The translations under genes and the position numbers were made by a program. Below the pieces are notes generated by a model. That model saw only the letters and a list, made by a program, of their open reading frames with translations. It was not told the origin of the DNA and did no database searches. Positions 41,080 to 51,612 of a DNA stretch of 64,000 nt are shown piece by piece. This DNA is from Chirona hameri. Lineage: Eukaryota > Arthropoda > Thecostraca > Balanomorpha > Balanidae. The stretch lies in contig JAXIVJ010001011.1 of assembly GCA_036785665.1 (NCBI GenBank), positions 1 to 64,000 on the forward strand, given 5' to 3'. Each line of letters starts with the position of its first letter. Position 1 is the stretch's first letter.

Positions 41080-42128
41080 CTCGCGGATTAAGGCAAACTT
41101 TTCTCGCAGTTTATTAATATTTGTTACAGCCTCCTGTTCTATCTTACGAAGTATTCTAGCTTTGCGTTTGGAATATCTTACAGTTTCTCCTCTGATGAGC
41201 ATTAAAAGCGTTTCATAAAAAAGTTTAATAGAAATAGTGAACTGTATTTCCCCAAAGTTCAAATAATTTGATCTAAACGAGTCTGAATATGTTGGATTCG
41301 CATATTGCCCAACTGTTTCGATTATAACTGACTTCATTGTAGATACGCACACGTCATCCTGCAGAAGTGAATCATTGAACTTCCATAGGCCTGGTCCGCG
41401 TGGTTCGTCTGTCGTTTTTAGAGATAGGGTTATAGCATTGTGGTCCGTCCTGTAGCCCGACCTGATATTGGATTCGCCTACAGCGTTAACTATGTGATCG
41501 CTTATGAACACCATATCGATTCTACCGTATTTTAAGGGGTTGCGCTTCATCCACGTAAATTATCGGTCGTTCGGATGTTCGTGCCTCCAAATGTCTATCA
41601 AACTATGTGTCTCCGTTATTTTCATGAATTCTGCTTTAGCACATGCATTGTTATCGTGTATATGGTTTGAGTCATTAAGACGATCGATTACAAAATTAAA
41701 GTCACAGGCTATAATTATATTGTCTTGAGGGACCTGTTGCAACAGCTGATCAATATCACTAAAGAACTCAGGACAGTCTTCATTCGGCCCATAAATACTT
41801 ACAAGTGTGTATATTTGTGAATGTACTTTGCAAATGATGGCTACGTAATTTCCATCGGAGTCGTACTGTTCAGATATTATATCATGCTGTAATTTTGTCT
41901 TATCAATATGGAAGTGCCTCTACTGTTCGAAGTTTTACAAGCATGGTAACACTTCCCGGGCCACAGTATATCAAAGCAGTTCATTGAATTGACGGTCACA
42001 TGTGTGTCCTGCAAAAATATGACAACAAATTGAGAATTTCGTAAATAGTTCAACACGTCTCTCCTTTTCTGCTGCCCAGAGAGACCTCTGCAATTCATTG
42101 ACATGATGTTCAGATCAGTCATTGGCAT
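41080..42128 (-). pseudogene. LINE D ORF2 endonuclease, broken
   Basis: This is an apurinic-type endonuclease that would nick target DNA for reverse transcription. The frame starts at Met 42128 with MTDLNIMSMNCRGLSG (the N of MN is the conserved metal-site Asn). It continues to FLQDTHV, where L1-type enzymes usually have Glu (LQETH), then a DFN block near 41700, YGRIDMVFIS near 41515 and the YRTDHNAI catalytic His block near 41460. A GLWKFNDSLL block follows, typical of L1/Tx1 linkers. A frameshift lies near 41885 and a stop at 41560-41562. Similarity ends around 41080 in G/C runs. No RT follows. Confidence 0.85.
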
Positions 42129-44038
42129 TTAGGTATGTGTATATGTAGTACAATGGTTCTTACTTTTTGTGAGATGGATATAAGGGGGAGAGGGCTGCAA
42201 ACACTTCCCGAACCCGGTGAGCGCCGGCAGACTCCGGGCCGGAGAGCCGGTCGGTCAGCTGAGCGCAGACTCGCGGTAGTCACCGGCGCCAGCGTGAGCA
42301 CAGCCGCCGCCGCCGCAGCAGCACCACCAGTCGCCGCCGCCGCCGCCGCCACCAGCGTCGCCACATATGAAAAAATACGGCAAAACATACAAATGCACAA
42401 CGAAAACGGATGCAAAAGTGTAAGTTCGTGCAAGCATACAATAACAATACAATGACCCGGTAGGTCGCACCGCTTTTTAGGCAACGTAGCGACCTTATAA
42501 CTCAAGATAAATGGATCTGTCATTGGAACGAGAAACAAAATTGAAGGAAGCTTCGGTCCCCCACACTAGAAGTACTCTCTGATATCTCTCGAGTCCTCTG
42601 CCCTACCCGAGCCTCTTGTACCCGATCGGGGGGCACCCGACGAGCTTCGGATATCAACCGCTCGGGCAGCAGCTCCCCCGGCTGCCCCAAACCCCCGCTC
42701 CTCCCCCAAGCCCGCCACAGAAGCACCCTGCGAAAACCCAGGTGGGCCCGACCGGCCGCTAACGCCACCTGTGGCCGACTGCGACCCGGCTAGCCTCCCT
42801 GGCCGCCCGACAGATGGCAGAATCGGACTCGTGGCACTCACCGAGTCCTCCCGCTGACCACCCCTCCCCCCAGACGCCGGAGCTATCAGGGATGGAGGGC
42901 TGACCTCTGACGTGTCAGGCAGGGGCGGCTCCAGGCCACCAGTGCCGGGAAGCCGAGCCGCGGCGTTCCGGCCGCCGAGGGGCGCAGACGCCGAGTCACG
43001 AGCAGCAGCCGCAGCGGCAGCCTCGGCGGACGTGCCGCCGCCGGCCGACCGGCCAGCGGTGACACTCGCAGGCGGCGTTTCCTGCAGAGGCGGCGACAGG
43101 TGCACCAGGCGGACTGTCTCTCGGGCGCAGTCTAGGAGCGACGACCCAGGCTGATCACGCCTCGCCGTACTCGCTGGGCTGACGATCTCCGTTCCGTCCG
43201 CTGTGCCACCGCGCCGGGGTCCGGAGTATGAGCCCCGATGCGACGGACCAGGAGAAACCGCCGGGCTGCGCAAGTCCACCTCCATGTCGCCGAAGATGCC
43301 GGGCGGCGCGCCCGCGCCCACCTCCCGAATACGCCTCTGCACTCCTCTCTCCAGGGCAGAATCCATCCGTGCACCCCCGTCTCTCGCCTGAGCGCGCCCC
43401 TGCACGGGTCGGTACTGCGCGCCGGACTCGGACAGGCGCTGCACCGCCTCGGGGACCGCGATCCGGATCGGCGCCGAGTCACGTGACCGGCACGCGAGGA
43501 TGTCACCAGACCTGGTGAACACGGAGAAAATGACACCCTCCTTTTTCAGCCGCAAAAGGTCCGAAAACATCGCCTGTCTGCGGGGGTCAGCGACTCGGAC
43601 ACGTACAGGCCAGACCCCCTCAGCTTGGACTTCGACCGGAACAAAATGTCTCTGTCGGAGCCGAGCGCCGCTGAGGTAAACTCTATCAGGACTTTGCCAT
43701 TCCTCAGCCTAATTTGCGCCTTCACCTGAGTGCTGTCTAGGGAGTGCCTCAGGTACTGTTGCACTATGGACCGGATCAGCTCGGCCGCGTCCTCCCGGCG
43801 AGACAGGGCCTGCAGCTCTGGCCCGGAGAAAATTAGGCAGGTCAGCCGTTTCTCCTGCTGCTGGCGGTCCTCGCTGAGCTCAATCTGCTGCAGCCGTCGT
43901 CTCAGATCCACCGCCTCCTTCCGCAGCTGCAGGATGTCCAGGTCGGCCGAGTGCTGCCGGTCGGATACCGCCGAGAGCGAGTCCATGGCAAACGACAGAG
44001 AATCCTCCAGTGCCACCATACGCCTGTCGTTAGAATCC

Positions 44039-44402
44039 TTAAAGGAAATAGTTCAGCTTCGGATTTTTTTTCAGAACACGATTTTATTGTATTGTTGAAT
44101 ACAGTGTCTTTTTTCTTCTTTTTAAAAATGGTCCTACATCGCGCCAATTCAGAACAGAAGGTTGTAAATTATTGATTTTATGGTGTGCGTTATTGGTCTG
44201 CGCATGCTCCATGGCAGTGCTGGCACTTTCAGACGGTACGGTACATCATATATGCGCCGTATTCCTTCGCCAAAAAGTCAAATATCTTCGGCTGGAGAGT
44301 CTTTTCAGCCAAGAAAAGTTCCAGATAAGGATTTCTCAACACGGGCTACAAAACTGCTATTTCAGTTCAAAACCCATGTTGAAGGTGAACTATTTCCTTT
44401 AA
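44039..44402 (+). mobile_element. TTAA MITE, family T4, monomer 1 of dimer A
   Basis: It starts TTAAAGGAAATAGTTCAGC and ends with the inverse GGTGAACTATTTCCTTTAA. It is 364 bp with no coding capacity. Diagnostic variants (GTTGTAAATTATTGATT, CTCCATGGCAG, GCCGTATTCCTTCGCC, TTCCAGATAAGG) match monomer 1 of the dimer at 50592. It shares TTAA 44399-44402 with the next monomer. Confidence 0.9.
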
Positions 44403-44760
44403 AGGAAATAGTTCACCTTCGGAACATTTTTCAGAACACGATTTTATTATATTTTGTAATACAGTTTATTTTTTATTTTCAAAAATAGTCCTACATTGCG
44501 CCAATTCAGGACAGAAGGTCGTAAATTATTAATTTTATGGTGTGCGTTATTGGTCTGCGCATGCTCCCTGGCAGTGCTGGCACTTTCAGACGGTACGGTA
44601 CATCATATATGCGCCGCATTCCTTCGTCAAAAAGTCAAATATCTTCGGCTGGAGAGTCTTTTCAGCCAAGAAAAGTTGCAGATAAGGATTTCTTAACACG
44701 GGCTACAAAACTGCTATTTCAGTTCAAAACCCCATGTTGAAGGTGAACTATTTCCTTTAA
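44399..44760 (+). mobile_element. TTAA MITE, family T4, monomer 2 of dimer A
   Basis: Same orientation as monomer 1 and sharing one TTAA with it. Diagnostic variants (GTCGTAAATTATTAATT, CTCCCTGGCAG, GCCGCATTCCTTCGTC, TTGCAGATAAGG) match monomer 2 of the dimer at 50951. Confidence 0.9.
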
Positions 44761-45001
44761 TCTCCTTCACACACTTTTCATTTTCGCGCACTATAAAGGC
44801 CTTCAGTTCAGCACACGAGTCACTTTGCCCCTCTTGTGTCGGGGAACACGCCTTTCGCTTTTTGTTCATAACTGGGCCACTCGCTCACAACACTAACCGC
44901 TGACCGGGCTCGCTCGCACCGGCAGACACACGCGCGGAGCGCCGCCTCACGCGTCCGACCCGGCCAAGGTCTGCCGTCAACTCGTATTTTTCGATATATT
45001 G

Positions 45002-46300
45002 GTCAATTGCAGGGTTGTGCTTGACTCAGAGTCGGTGAGTCAAATTTGACTCAAAACTGACTCAACTCAACTTGAGTCAGAGTTGAGTCACTTAAGAAAA
45101 TAGGGACTCAACTTGAGTCAGAGTCGAGTCACTGAAGACAAATAGAGGGGTTGAGTTGAGTCAGAGTTGAGTCACATGGATGTCGCTTGAGTCAAAGTTG
45201 AGTCGCCTGGATGCTGCTCAAGTCAAAGTTGAGTCGACTCATCCTCTTACGAGTCAAAGTCACATCTGACGAGAAAAACAATCCTAGCAACTAAATAATA
45301 AAGGCGTCCAAACAATGTTCTAGAGTGTGAGGGTGTGAGTTTGGGTGCTTTTCAAACCAACTTTATAATCATTAGTTGAAAATATATCAATTTTCTATCT
45401 AACAAATAACTTCAAGAGTACTTCATTACATCGCTTACTCTGCTGACTGCTCCTTATCTTAAGTGAAGCAATACAACATTAAACTCATACATATACATGA
45501 TAACTGCAGTATATATAACCTAATAATAACCATATCAACATGATTTACATTGCATCAAATAGCATCAAAATAATGACCAATTACAAGACTACATCAAATA
45601 GCATCAAAATAAAGACCAATTACAAGATACCAATAATTAAAGCCAACTGAAGATATTTGAGCATACCTACTCACGTACCCAGAGAATACATTTAAGCTTG
45701 AACCCCTGTCACTAACAACCGATCTAACTTGAACTAAAACATTCCATAACCCCTACGAACACATATAGGAAAATACCAATTTGTCTTGCCTTTATGAATT
45801 CGAACCATAATTTTGTTTGTATTATTGTCATTATTGCTATTAGGAACATACATTTTTGAATATATCTTACAATGCAGCTGGATGCAGTATATATTTATTA
45901 TAATGTAATATTCATGTGCCTTGATCCAGTGTAAATACAAATAAAAGTATTTACATATAATATTCCGATTACTTTTTGCAAGTCAAATACCTACATTTGA
46001 ATCAAAGTCGTGAAATCCGTTGAACATGAGTCAAAAATGAGTCGACTCAAGACACTTTCACATGAGTCAGAGTTGAGTCAGGAGTAAAAGCAAATGAGTC
46101 AAAGTTGAGTCGACTAAAAAAATTGTCTCCCCCGCTTGATTCAGAGTTGAGTCAGTGGTAACATCAAATGAGTCAAAGTTGAGTCGACTCAAAACAAAAA
46201 TTCCCCCCTCTTGAGTCAGAGTTGAGTCAGAGTCCCTTCAAAATGAGTCAGAGTCGATTCAGTCTAAAAAATCTGAGTCGAGCACAACCCTGGTCAATTG
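45002..46300. mobile_element. hAT-1 element, GAGTCA-rich, perfect 8-bp target duplication
   Basis: The 1283-bp body (45010-46292) has terminal repeats CAGGGTTGTGCT(T/C)GACTC and is flanked by GTCAATTG on both sides. Two uninterrupted copies of the target lie in this window, at 46437-46444 (inverse) and 49748-49755. Outer thirds are packed with GAGTCA/TGACTC motifs. The middle is AT-rich with a 45-bp direct repeat (45540-45635). No transposase frame was recognised, so it is non-autonomous. Confidence 0.93.
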
Positions 46301-46450
46301 TTATTGTATATTGATGGCAAAGCAAAGTAAGAAAAGGCTAAATCACGTTACCTACATTAAATCGTATTTTTCGATTTAATGTAGGTAACGTGACTTAGCT
46401 TTTTCTTACTTTGCTTTGCCATCAATATACAATAACAATTGACCAATATA
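46301..46450. repeat. near-perfect palindrome at the LINE D 5' junction
   Basis: About 70-75 bp on each side of TATTTTT (46366-46372) are inverted copies with a few mismatches (left arm ending ATTAAATCG, right arm starting CGATTTAAT). If hAT-1 is removed, the left arm extends to about 44996, close to the LINE D 5' end. It is an inverted duplication of fold-back-arm sequence. Confidence 0.85.
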
Positions 46451-47249
46451 GCTATCAAGTTTATAACAATATAGTTTTGAGCAAGGGCAGATCTAGACGT
46501 TTTTTGTTGTTGTTGGAGCAGGCACGTAGCCAGGATTACGTCCAGGGGGGGGCGCCTCGAAAGGGCCCCTTCCCGAGCGTTGAAAGGACCCCTTCCCAAT
46601 TGTTGAAAGCCATACAAAAAAACGCATGGAAAGGCACGTTACAAAGCTGGAAAATGCAGTATGGCAGGTATGGCATGGGCCATACCAACGTTTAGGAGCT
46701 GGAGTTAGCAAACTGCCACATCAACTTTGGAACCAGCGACACGAATTTGGAATCAGCTACACCAACTTGGAATATTTTTCAAGCTCACGACCTGGAACTC
46801 TTAAACAAATTGCGCCGCGGAGCGGCGCGAAAATTGAGTATTATGCCTTGGGTTGCTTTCTCATCAATGCGTCGCATTGCGTATGGTGCGTTTATGTCTT
46901 TATGTCTTTATGACCTCTAAAATTGATATATTGTGCGTTTAGAAGTGCGGGGAAAAAGTGCTAAAGTGAACTATTTTGCCCAATAATATAGGAAAGTAGC
47001 AACATAACACATAAATGCGCCGAGAAACTGACCGATTTTTTTCTCCTAACCCGCATATAATTGAATTTGTAGGCGAAAATTTTGAGTTTTATTCCCTGTA
47101 CAACTGTATTCTTACTGTTGAAAGGCCCAAGGTTCCTTCAGATCGTCTAGGAGCCCCTCTGATCATTTCTACGCCCTTCCGACCTGTTCAGGGACTCATC
47201 TGGGATCCGCGAAGCGAAAAGACATGATGTGGAGTGGGTGGTATATATA

Positions 47250-47396
47250 ATACAAAGAGGGCTTACTCCACAGGAAAAATAAAATCGGATCTTTCGGGTA
47301 TATTGTAGCACCCTGCCGAAGGGGTTACAATATACCCGAAAGCTCCGCTTTTAATATTTGTATTGTGGAGTAAGTCCTCTTTGTATTTAATCTTCA
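47250..47396. repeat. long imperfect hairpin
   Basis: ATACAAAGAGGGCTTACTCC at the left and its inverse at the right enclose further inverted segments (TTTCGGGTATATTGTA / TACAATATACCCGAAA) with a short loop at about 47315-47325. Confidence 0.85.
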
Positions 47397-47399
47397 TCT

Positions 47400-48700
47400 A
47401 GGATCTCTACGTGCTTTGACCCTTCCGGTCTCACCAGACTCCTCTGACCTTCCAAGAAGCCCCTCTTGTGTGTCAAGGGACCCATTCGGCCTGTTCAGAG
47501 GTTCTTCCGACCTGGCCAGTGACTGCACTGGCTGCTTTGTCGCCCTGCCGACATGCTCAGGGGCAGGGGCGGCGGATTGCGGGGCGCAGGGTACCCAAAA
47601 TCCCCCCTCAAATGACAATTCTGGGGAGGGGAAGGGTCATGTTGCCCCCAGATTGAGCAGGCTAAAATCTGGGGGGGGGGCAAAACTACCCTTTGCCCCT
47701 CAGGATTTTCGACAGGGGGGAATTTTGGGTACCCTGCCCCCGCAATCCGCCGCCCCTGCTCAGGGGCCCCTCCGACCTGCCCAGGGGCCCCTCCAATCTG
47801 GCTAGGAACTCATCCGGCATGTTCAAGGGGCCCTCCGACCGGCCCAGGGACCCTTTCGGTCTAGCCAGAGGCCCCTCTGACTTGCCCAGGAGCCCCTCCG
47901 ATCGGCCCAGCGACTCTTCCGGCCGGCCTGCGCTGGCTGCTTTGTCGCCCTGCCGACATGCTCAAGGGGCCCTCCGACCTGCCCTGGAGCCCCACCGTGC
48001 TGGCCAGGGGCCACTTCGGCATGTTCAGGGGCCCTTCTTACCCGCCCAGGGGTCCTTTCAGTCTGGTCAGGGGCCCCTCCGATCTGCACAGGGGCCCTTT
48101 TAACTTTCCAAGGGCCCTCTGGTCTCTCCAGGGACCCTTTAACCTTCTAAGGGGCCCTTCCGACCTAGAAAGGGACTGCGCTGGCTGCTTTGTCGCCTTG
48201 CGACATGCTCCGAGGGCCCTCCGACCTGCCCTGGGGCCCCTCCGTGCTGGCTAGGGGCTCATTCGGCATGTTCAGGGGCCATTCTGACCCACCTAGGGGC
48301 CCTTTCGGTCTGGTTAGGGCCCCTCTGACCTGCACAGGGGCCCTCTTAACTTCCCAGGGGCCCTCTGGTCTGTCCAGGGAACCTCCAACCTGCTCAGGGG
48401 CCCTTATGACCTGGCAAAGGACTGCGCTGGCCGCTTTGTCGCCCTGTCGACATGCTCAGGGGCCTCTCAATCTGCCCAGGGGCCCCTCTGTGCTGGCTAG
48501 GGGCCCATTCCACGTGTTCAGGGGGCCCATTTGACGTGCTCAGGGGGCCCTCTGACCCGCTCAGGGGCCCTTTCGGTCTGGCCAGGGGCCCCTCTGACAT
48601 GCACAGGGCTCTTTTGAACGTCCAAGGGGCCCTCTGGTCTCTCAGAGAGGGCCCTGGTGGCCCTAAAGGGCCTCTGAAGTCCTCTAAACTCTCTAAGGAC
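47400..48700. repeat. degenerate 20-27-bp repeat with a long higher-order unit
   Basis: Short units of the form CAGGGGCCCCTCCGACCTGC are reiterated with much divergence. A marker block CTGGCTGCTTTGTCGCCCTG recurs at about 47529, 47932, 48181 and 48427. That gives a higher-order period close to 248 bp in the right half (403 bp for the first interval). Confidence 0.85.
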
Positions 48701-49070
48701 CACGCCTCGTGTAGTAAAGAGCCTATGATACCGCGCTTCGCACGGTCTCGTCGGCCCTTTTCGGCGCGCTGCGCGCGCCGAAAATGGCCCTCGCGCGCCA
48801 AAAAGGGCCCTCCTGGCCTCCAGGGGGGGGGGGGGGGGGCGGCGGTCGCCCCCGCCACCCTCCCCTTGGCTACGTGCCTGTGTTGGAGGGGGGGGGGGGG
48901 GTAGGTTAATGCAGTGTAGTATTTTCAGAGTGGTTGAGCGGGGGGGGGGGGGGGTTGCAGGCCGTCAGCCGTCAGCGAAAAGTTGTTGTTGACCGGGGGA
49001 GCGGGCCGTCAGTCGTCCGCCACTGAACGTCCTGCGTTTTTTTTTTAGGAGGCGGGAATCATGATTTTAG

Positions 49071-49421
<351 letters not shown>

Positions 49422-50209
49422 GTGGGGGGGGGAGGGGCTAGGGGTGAATTCAGGAAGGGGGGACAAGGGGCCATGATCCCCACCAAAGGTTCTAAAACCA
49501 TGATCTCCCCCCCCCCCCCTAAAAATTGCCGGACGTTCAGTGGCGGACGGCTGACGGCCCGCTCCCCCCCCCCCCCGTCAACAACTTTTCGCTGACGGCT
49601 GGCGGCCTGCTACCCCCCCCCCCCCCCGTTCAACAACTCTGAAAATACTCTACTGGACTAACCTACCCCCCCCCCCCCCCCAACAACAAAATGTATAGAT
49701 CCGTCATTGCTCAAAACTATATTGTTATAAACTTGATAGCTATATTGGTCAATTGTTATTGTGTATTGATGGCAAAGCAAAGTAAGAAAAAGCTACGTCA
49801 CGTTACCTACATTAAATCGAAAAATATCTGCATGATTCATGACCAGGGAAAATAACTGTCTTCGGGCTTGGTAACGTCAATAGTCTGCAATAGCATAAGC
49901 GGAAACAACATATTTATTTAGTGGCCTTTACCTACCATCAGAATAGCAACTGCGCCACGAATGTCGACATGAGAAGATTTGGTAGCATCACGTGACATGA
50001 CGTCACTTGGGCTTGAAGTTTTCCCTTCACCATTGACTTACACGTAAACTGAGCCAACTTATGCCCTCAAAATTTCGGTCACCGGGTGGTAAATAAAATG
50101 CGTTTTTGGCACATATGTTAAGTTCGTTTTCTTATATTTATGAGAATGCCCACTTTTAGGCCTAAAGAGTGGCTGAAATGCGCCTAAATATTGGTCAAAG
50201 GTATTGATG

Positions 50210-50575
50210 TTAACCCTCGCCCTGGTGGTGTGGGGGTCATTTTGACCCACCCCCTGAGTTTTTTTTTCTTCTCGGGAATAGCGAGAAAATGGCGGCGCGC
50301 AGCGCCACCAAATTTGGCACAGCTATTCGGGCATCAATTACCAACATTTTTGGAAGTTTTAACTGCAGGTCATCTCAGGTCAGGTCACCAGGTCACGTCA
50401 AGTGATATTATCTCCAAAAATGTTTGCGGTCGTGCCAAAGCCAGTGTTTGTCCGAGAGATTTGAAACTTTCAGGATTGCATAAAGCCATACGTACCTACA
50501 ATTCGTTTATCTCGAATTTGTTGTATCGGTGACCTAAGGTCAGGTCAATTTCGTGAACTAATACTTGTATCCATC
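50210..50575. mobile_element. T3-like element, 5' part
   Basis: It starts TTAACCCTCGCCCTGGTGG. Its first about 350 bp parallels 24868-25240, with GGCACAGCTATTCGGGCATC, CAGGTCACCAGGTCACG and ATCGGTGACCTAAGGTCAGG. It stops next to the T4 dimer at 50592. No right end is present. Confidence 0.75.
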
Positions 50576-50591
50576 TCGCTTAGATAACAAA

Positions 50592-50954
50592 TTAAAGGAA
50601 ATAGTTCACCTTCGGATTTTTTTCAGAACACGATTTTATTATATATTTTTTAATACAGTTTCTTTTTTTCTTTTTAAAAATGGTCCTACATCGCGCCAAT
50701 TCAGGACAGAAGGTTGTAAATTATTGATTTTATGGTGTGCGTTATTGGTCTGCGCATGCTCCATGGCAGTGCTGGCACTTTCAAACGGTACGGTACAACA
50801 TATATGCGCCGTATTCCTTCGCCAAAAAGTCAAATATCTTCGGGTGGAGAGTCTTTTCAGCCAAGAAAAGTTCCAGATAAGGATTTCTCAACACGGGCTA
50901 CAAAACTGGTATTTCAGTTCAAAACACATGTTGAAGGTGAACTATTTCCTTTAA
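50592..50954 (+). mobile_element. TTAA MITE, family T4, monomer 1 of dimer B
   Basis: A 363-bp copy with T4 ends. It carries the same monomer-1 diagnostic variants as 44039-44402 and shares TTAA 50951-50954 with the next monomer. Confidence 0.9.
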
Positions 50955-51313
50955 AGGAAATCGTTCACCTTCGGAACATTTTTCAGAACACGATTTTATT
51001 ATATTTTGTAATACAGTTTCTTTTTTTCTTTTCAAAAATGGTCCTACATCGCGCCAATTCAGGACAGAAGGTCGTAAATTATTAATTTTATGGTGTGCGT
51101 TATTGGTCTGCGCATGCTCCCTGGCAGTGCTGGCACTTTCAGACGGTACGGTACATGATATATGCGCCGCATTCCTTCGTCAAAAAGTCAAATATCTTCG
51201 GCTGGAGAGTCTTTCCAGCCAATAAAAGTTGCAGATAAGGATTTCTCAACACAGGCTACAAAACTGCTATTTCAGTTCAAAACCCCATGTTGAAGGTGAA
51301 CTATTTCCTTTAA
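50951..51313 (+). mobile_element. TTAA MITE, family T4, monomer 2 of dimer B
   Basis: A direct-orientation second monomer with the monomer-2 diagnostic variants of 44399-44760, ending at TTAA 51310-51313. Confidence 0.9.
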
Positions 51314-51612
51314 AGGGGGTAACTACCAAGTAGAGGTGTCGCTTTTCTACCCGCTTACCCACGAGACGTGGGTAGTTACTACCCACGTGGGTAGCTGTGG
51401 GTAGCACATGCAATCATTTGGCTGAAGTGGATAGTTGGCGGGTAGAAGAATTTTCAACTTTTCAAAAAAGGAAATTTTAACCTGTATTTCAGTGAATGCA
51501 CTTTCATTTCAGCAATATCATTCAAATTTATTGCATGAATTTGCATGATTTAAAGTTGTTTTCTTTAATTTTATTCAATCCTAAAATAGTACAATTGATG
51601 TTGAGGGTAGTT

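Larger units (their letters stand above)
42566..44869 (-). pseudogene. LINE D ORF1 (RNA-binding protein), interrupted
   Basis: The start codon is at 44869-44867 and the first 36 codons are Lys- and Glu-rich (MNKKRKACSPTQEG). The frame is split by two TTAA MITEs (44039-44760). Reading across with one TTAA kept gives an uninterrupted frame (KEIKDSNDRRMVALEDSL). Next comes a heptad-like coiled coil (LDILQLRKEAVDLRRRLQQI), then an RRM/CTD-like block (VKAQIRLRNGKVLIEF to YVSESLTPADRR). A single-base frameshift lies near 43562, and the other frame continues MFSDLLRLKKEGVIFSVFTR and a long Pro/Gly/Ser/Arg-rich tail to 42566. ORF1p of L1/Tx1 elements binds element RNA. This copy is inactive. Confidence 0.8.
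40985..44991 (-). mobile_element. L1/Tx1-like LINE D with poly(A), target duplication and internal deletion
   Basis: On the minus strand it runs from a 5' end near 44983 to a poly(A) tail (T run 40988-40997). GTATTTTT at 40985-40992 and 44984-44991 is the probable target duplication. The uninterrupted arm at about 49820-49830 reads ATATTTTT once. ORF1 and the endonuclease part of ORF2 are present, but no reverse-transcriptase block lies between the endonuclease and the tail, so the RT and RNase-like parts have been deleted. Confidence 0.8.
46511..48888. mobile_element. hAT-2 element carrying minisatellite, perfect 8-bp target duplication
   Basis: The body (46519-48880) starts CAGGCACGTAGCCA and ends with its exact inverse. 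TGTTGGAG flanks both sides. The uninterrupted fold-back arm near 49680 has TGTTGGGG once. Contents are a unique left part, a hairpin (47250-47396) and a degenerate GGGGCCCCT-type tandem region (47400-48700). No transposase was seen. The long plus-strand frames here follow the repeat. Confidence 0.92.

Noticed and set aside
42135..43518. Plus-strand Ala/Arg-rich frames opposite LINE D ORF1
   Set aside because: They are shadows of the GC-rich minus-strand ORF1 tail. The minus frame has the coiled-coil and RNA-binding blocks.
47416..48904. Pro/Gly/Ser-rich frames of 100-150 codons
   Set aside because: They follow the degenerate GGGGCCCCT repeat within hAT-2, with no conserved domain.
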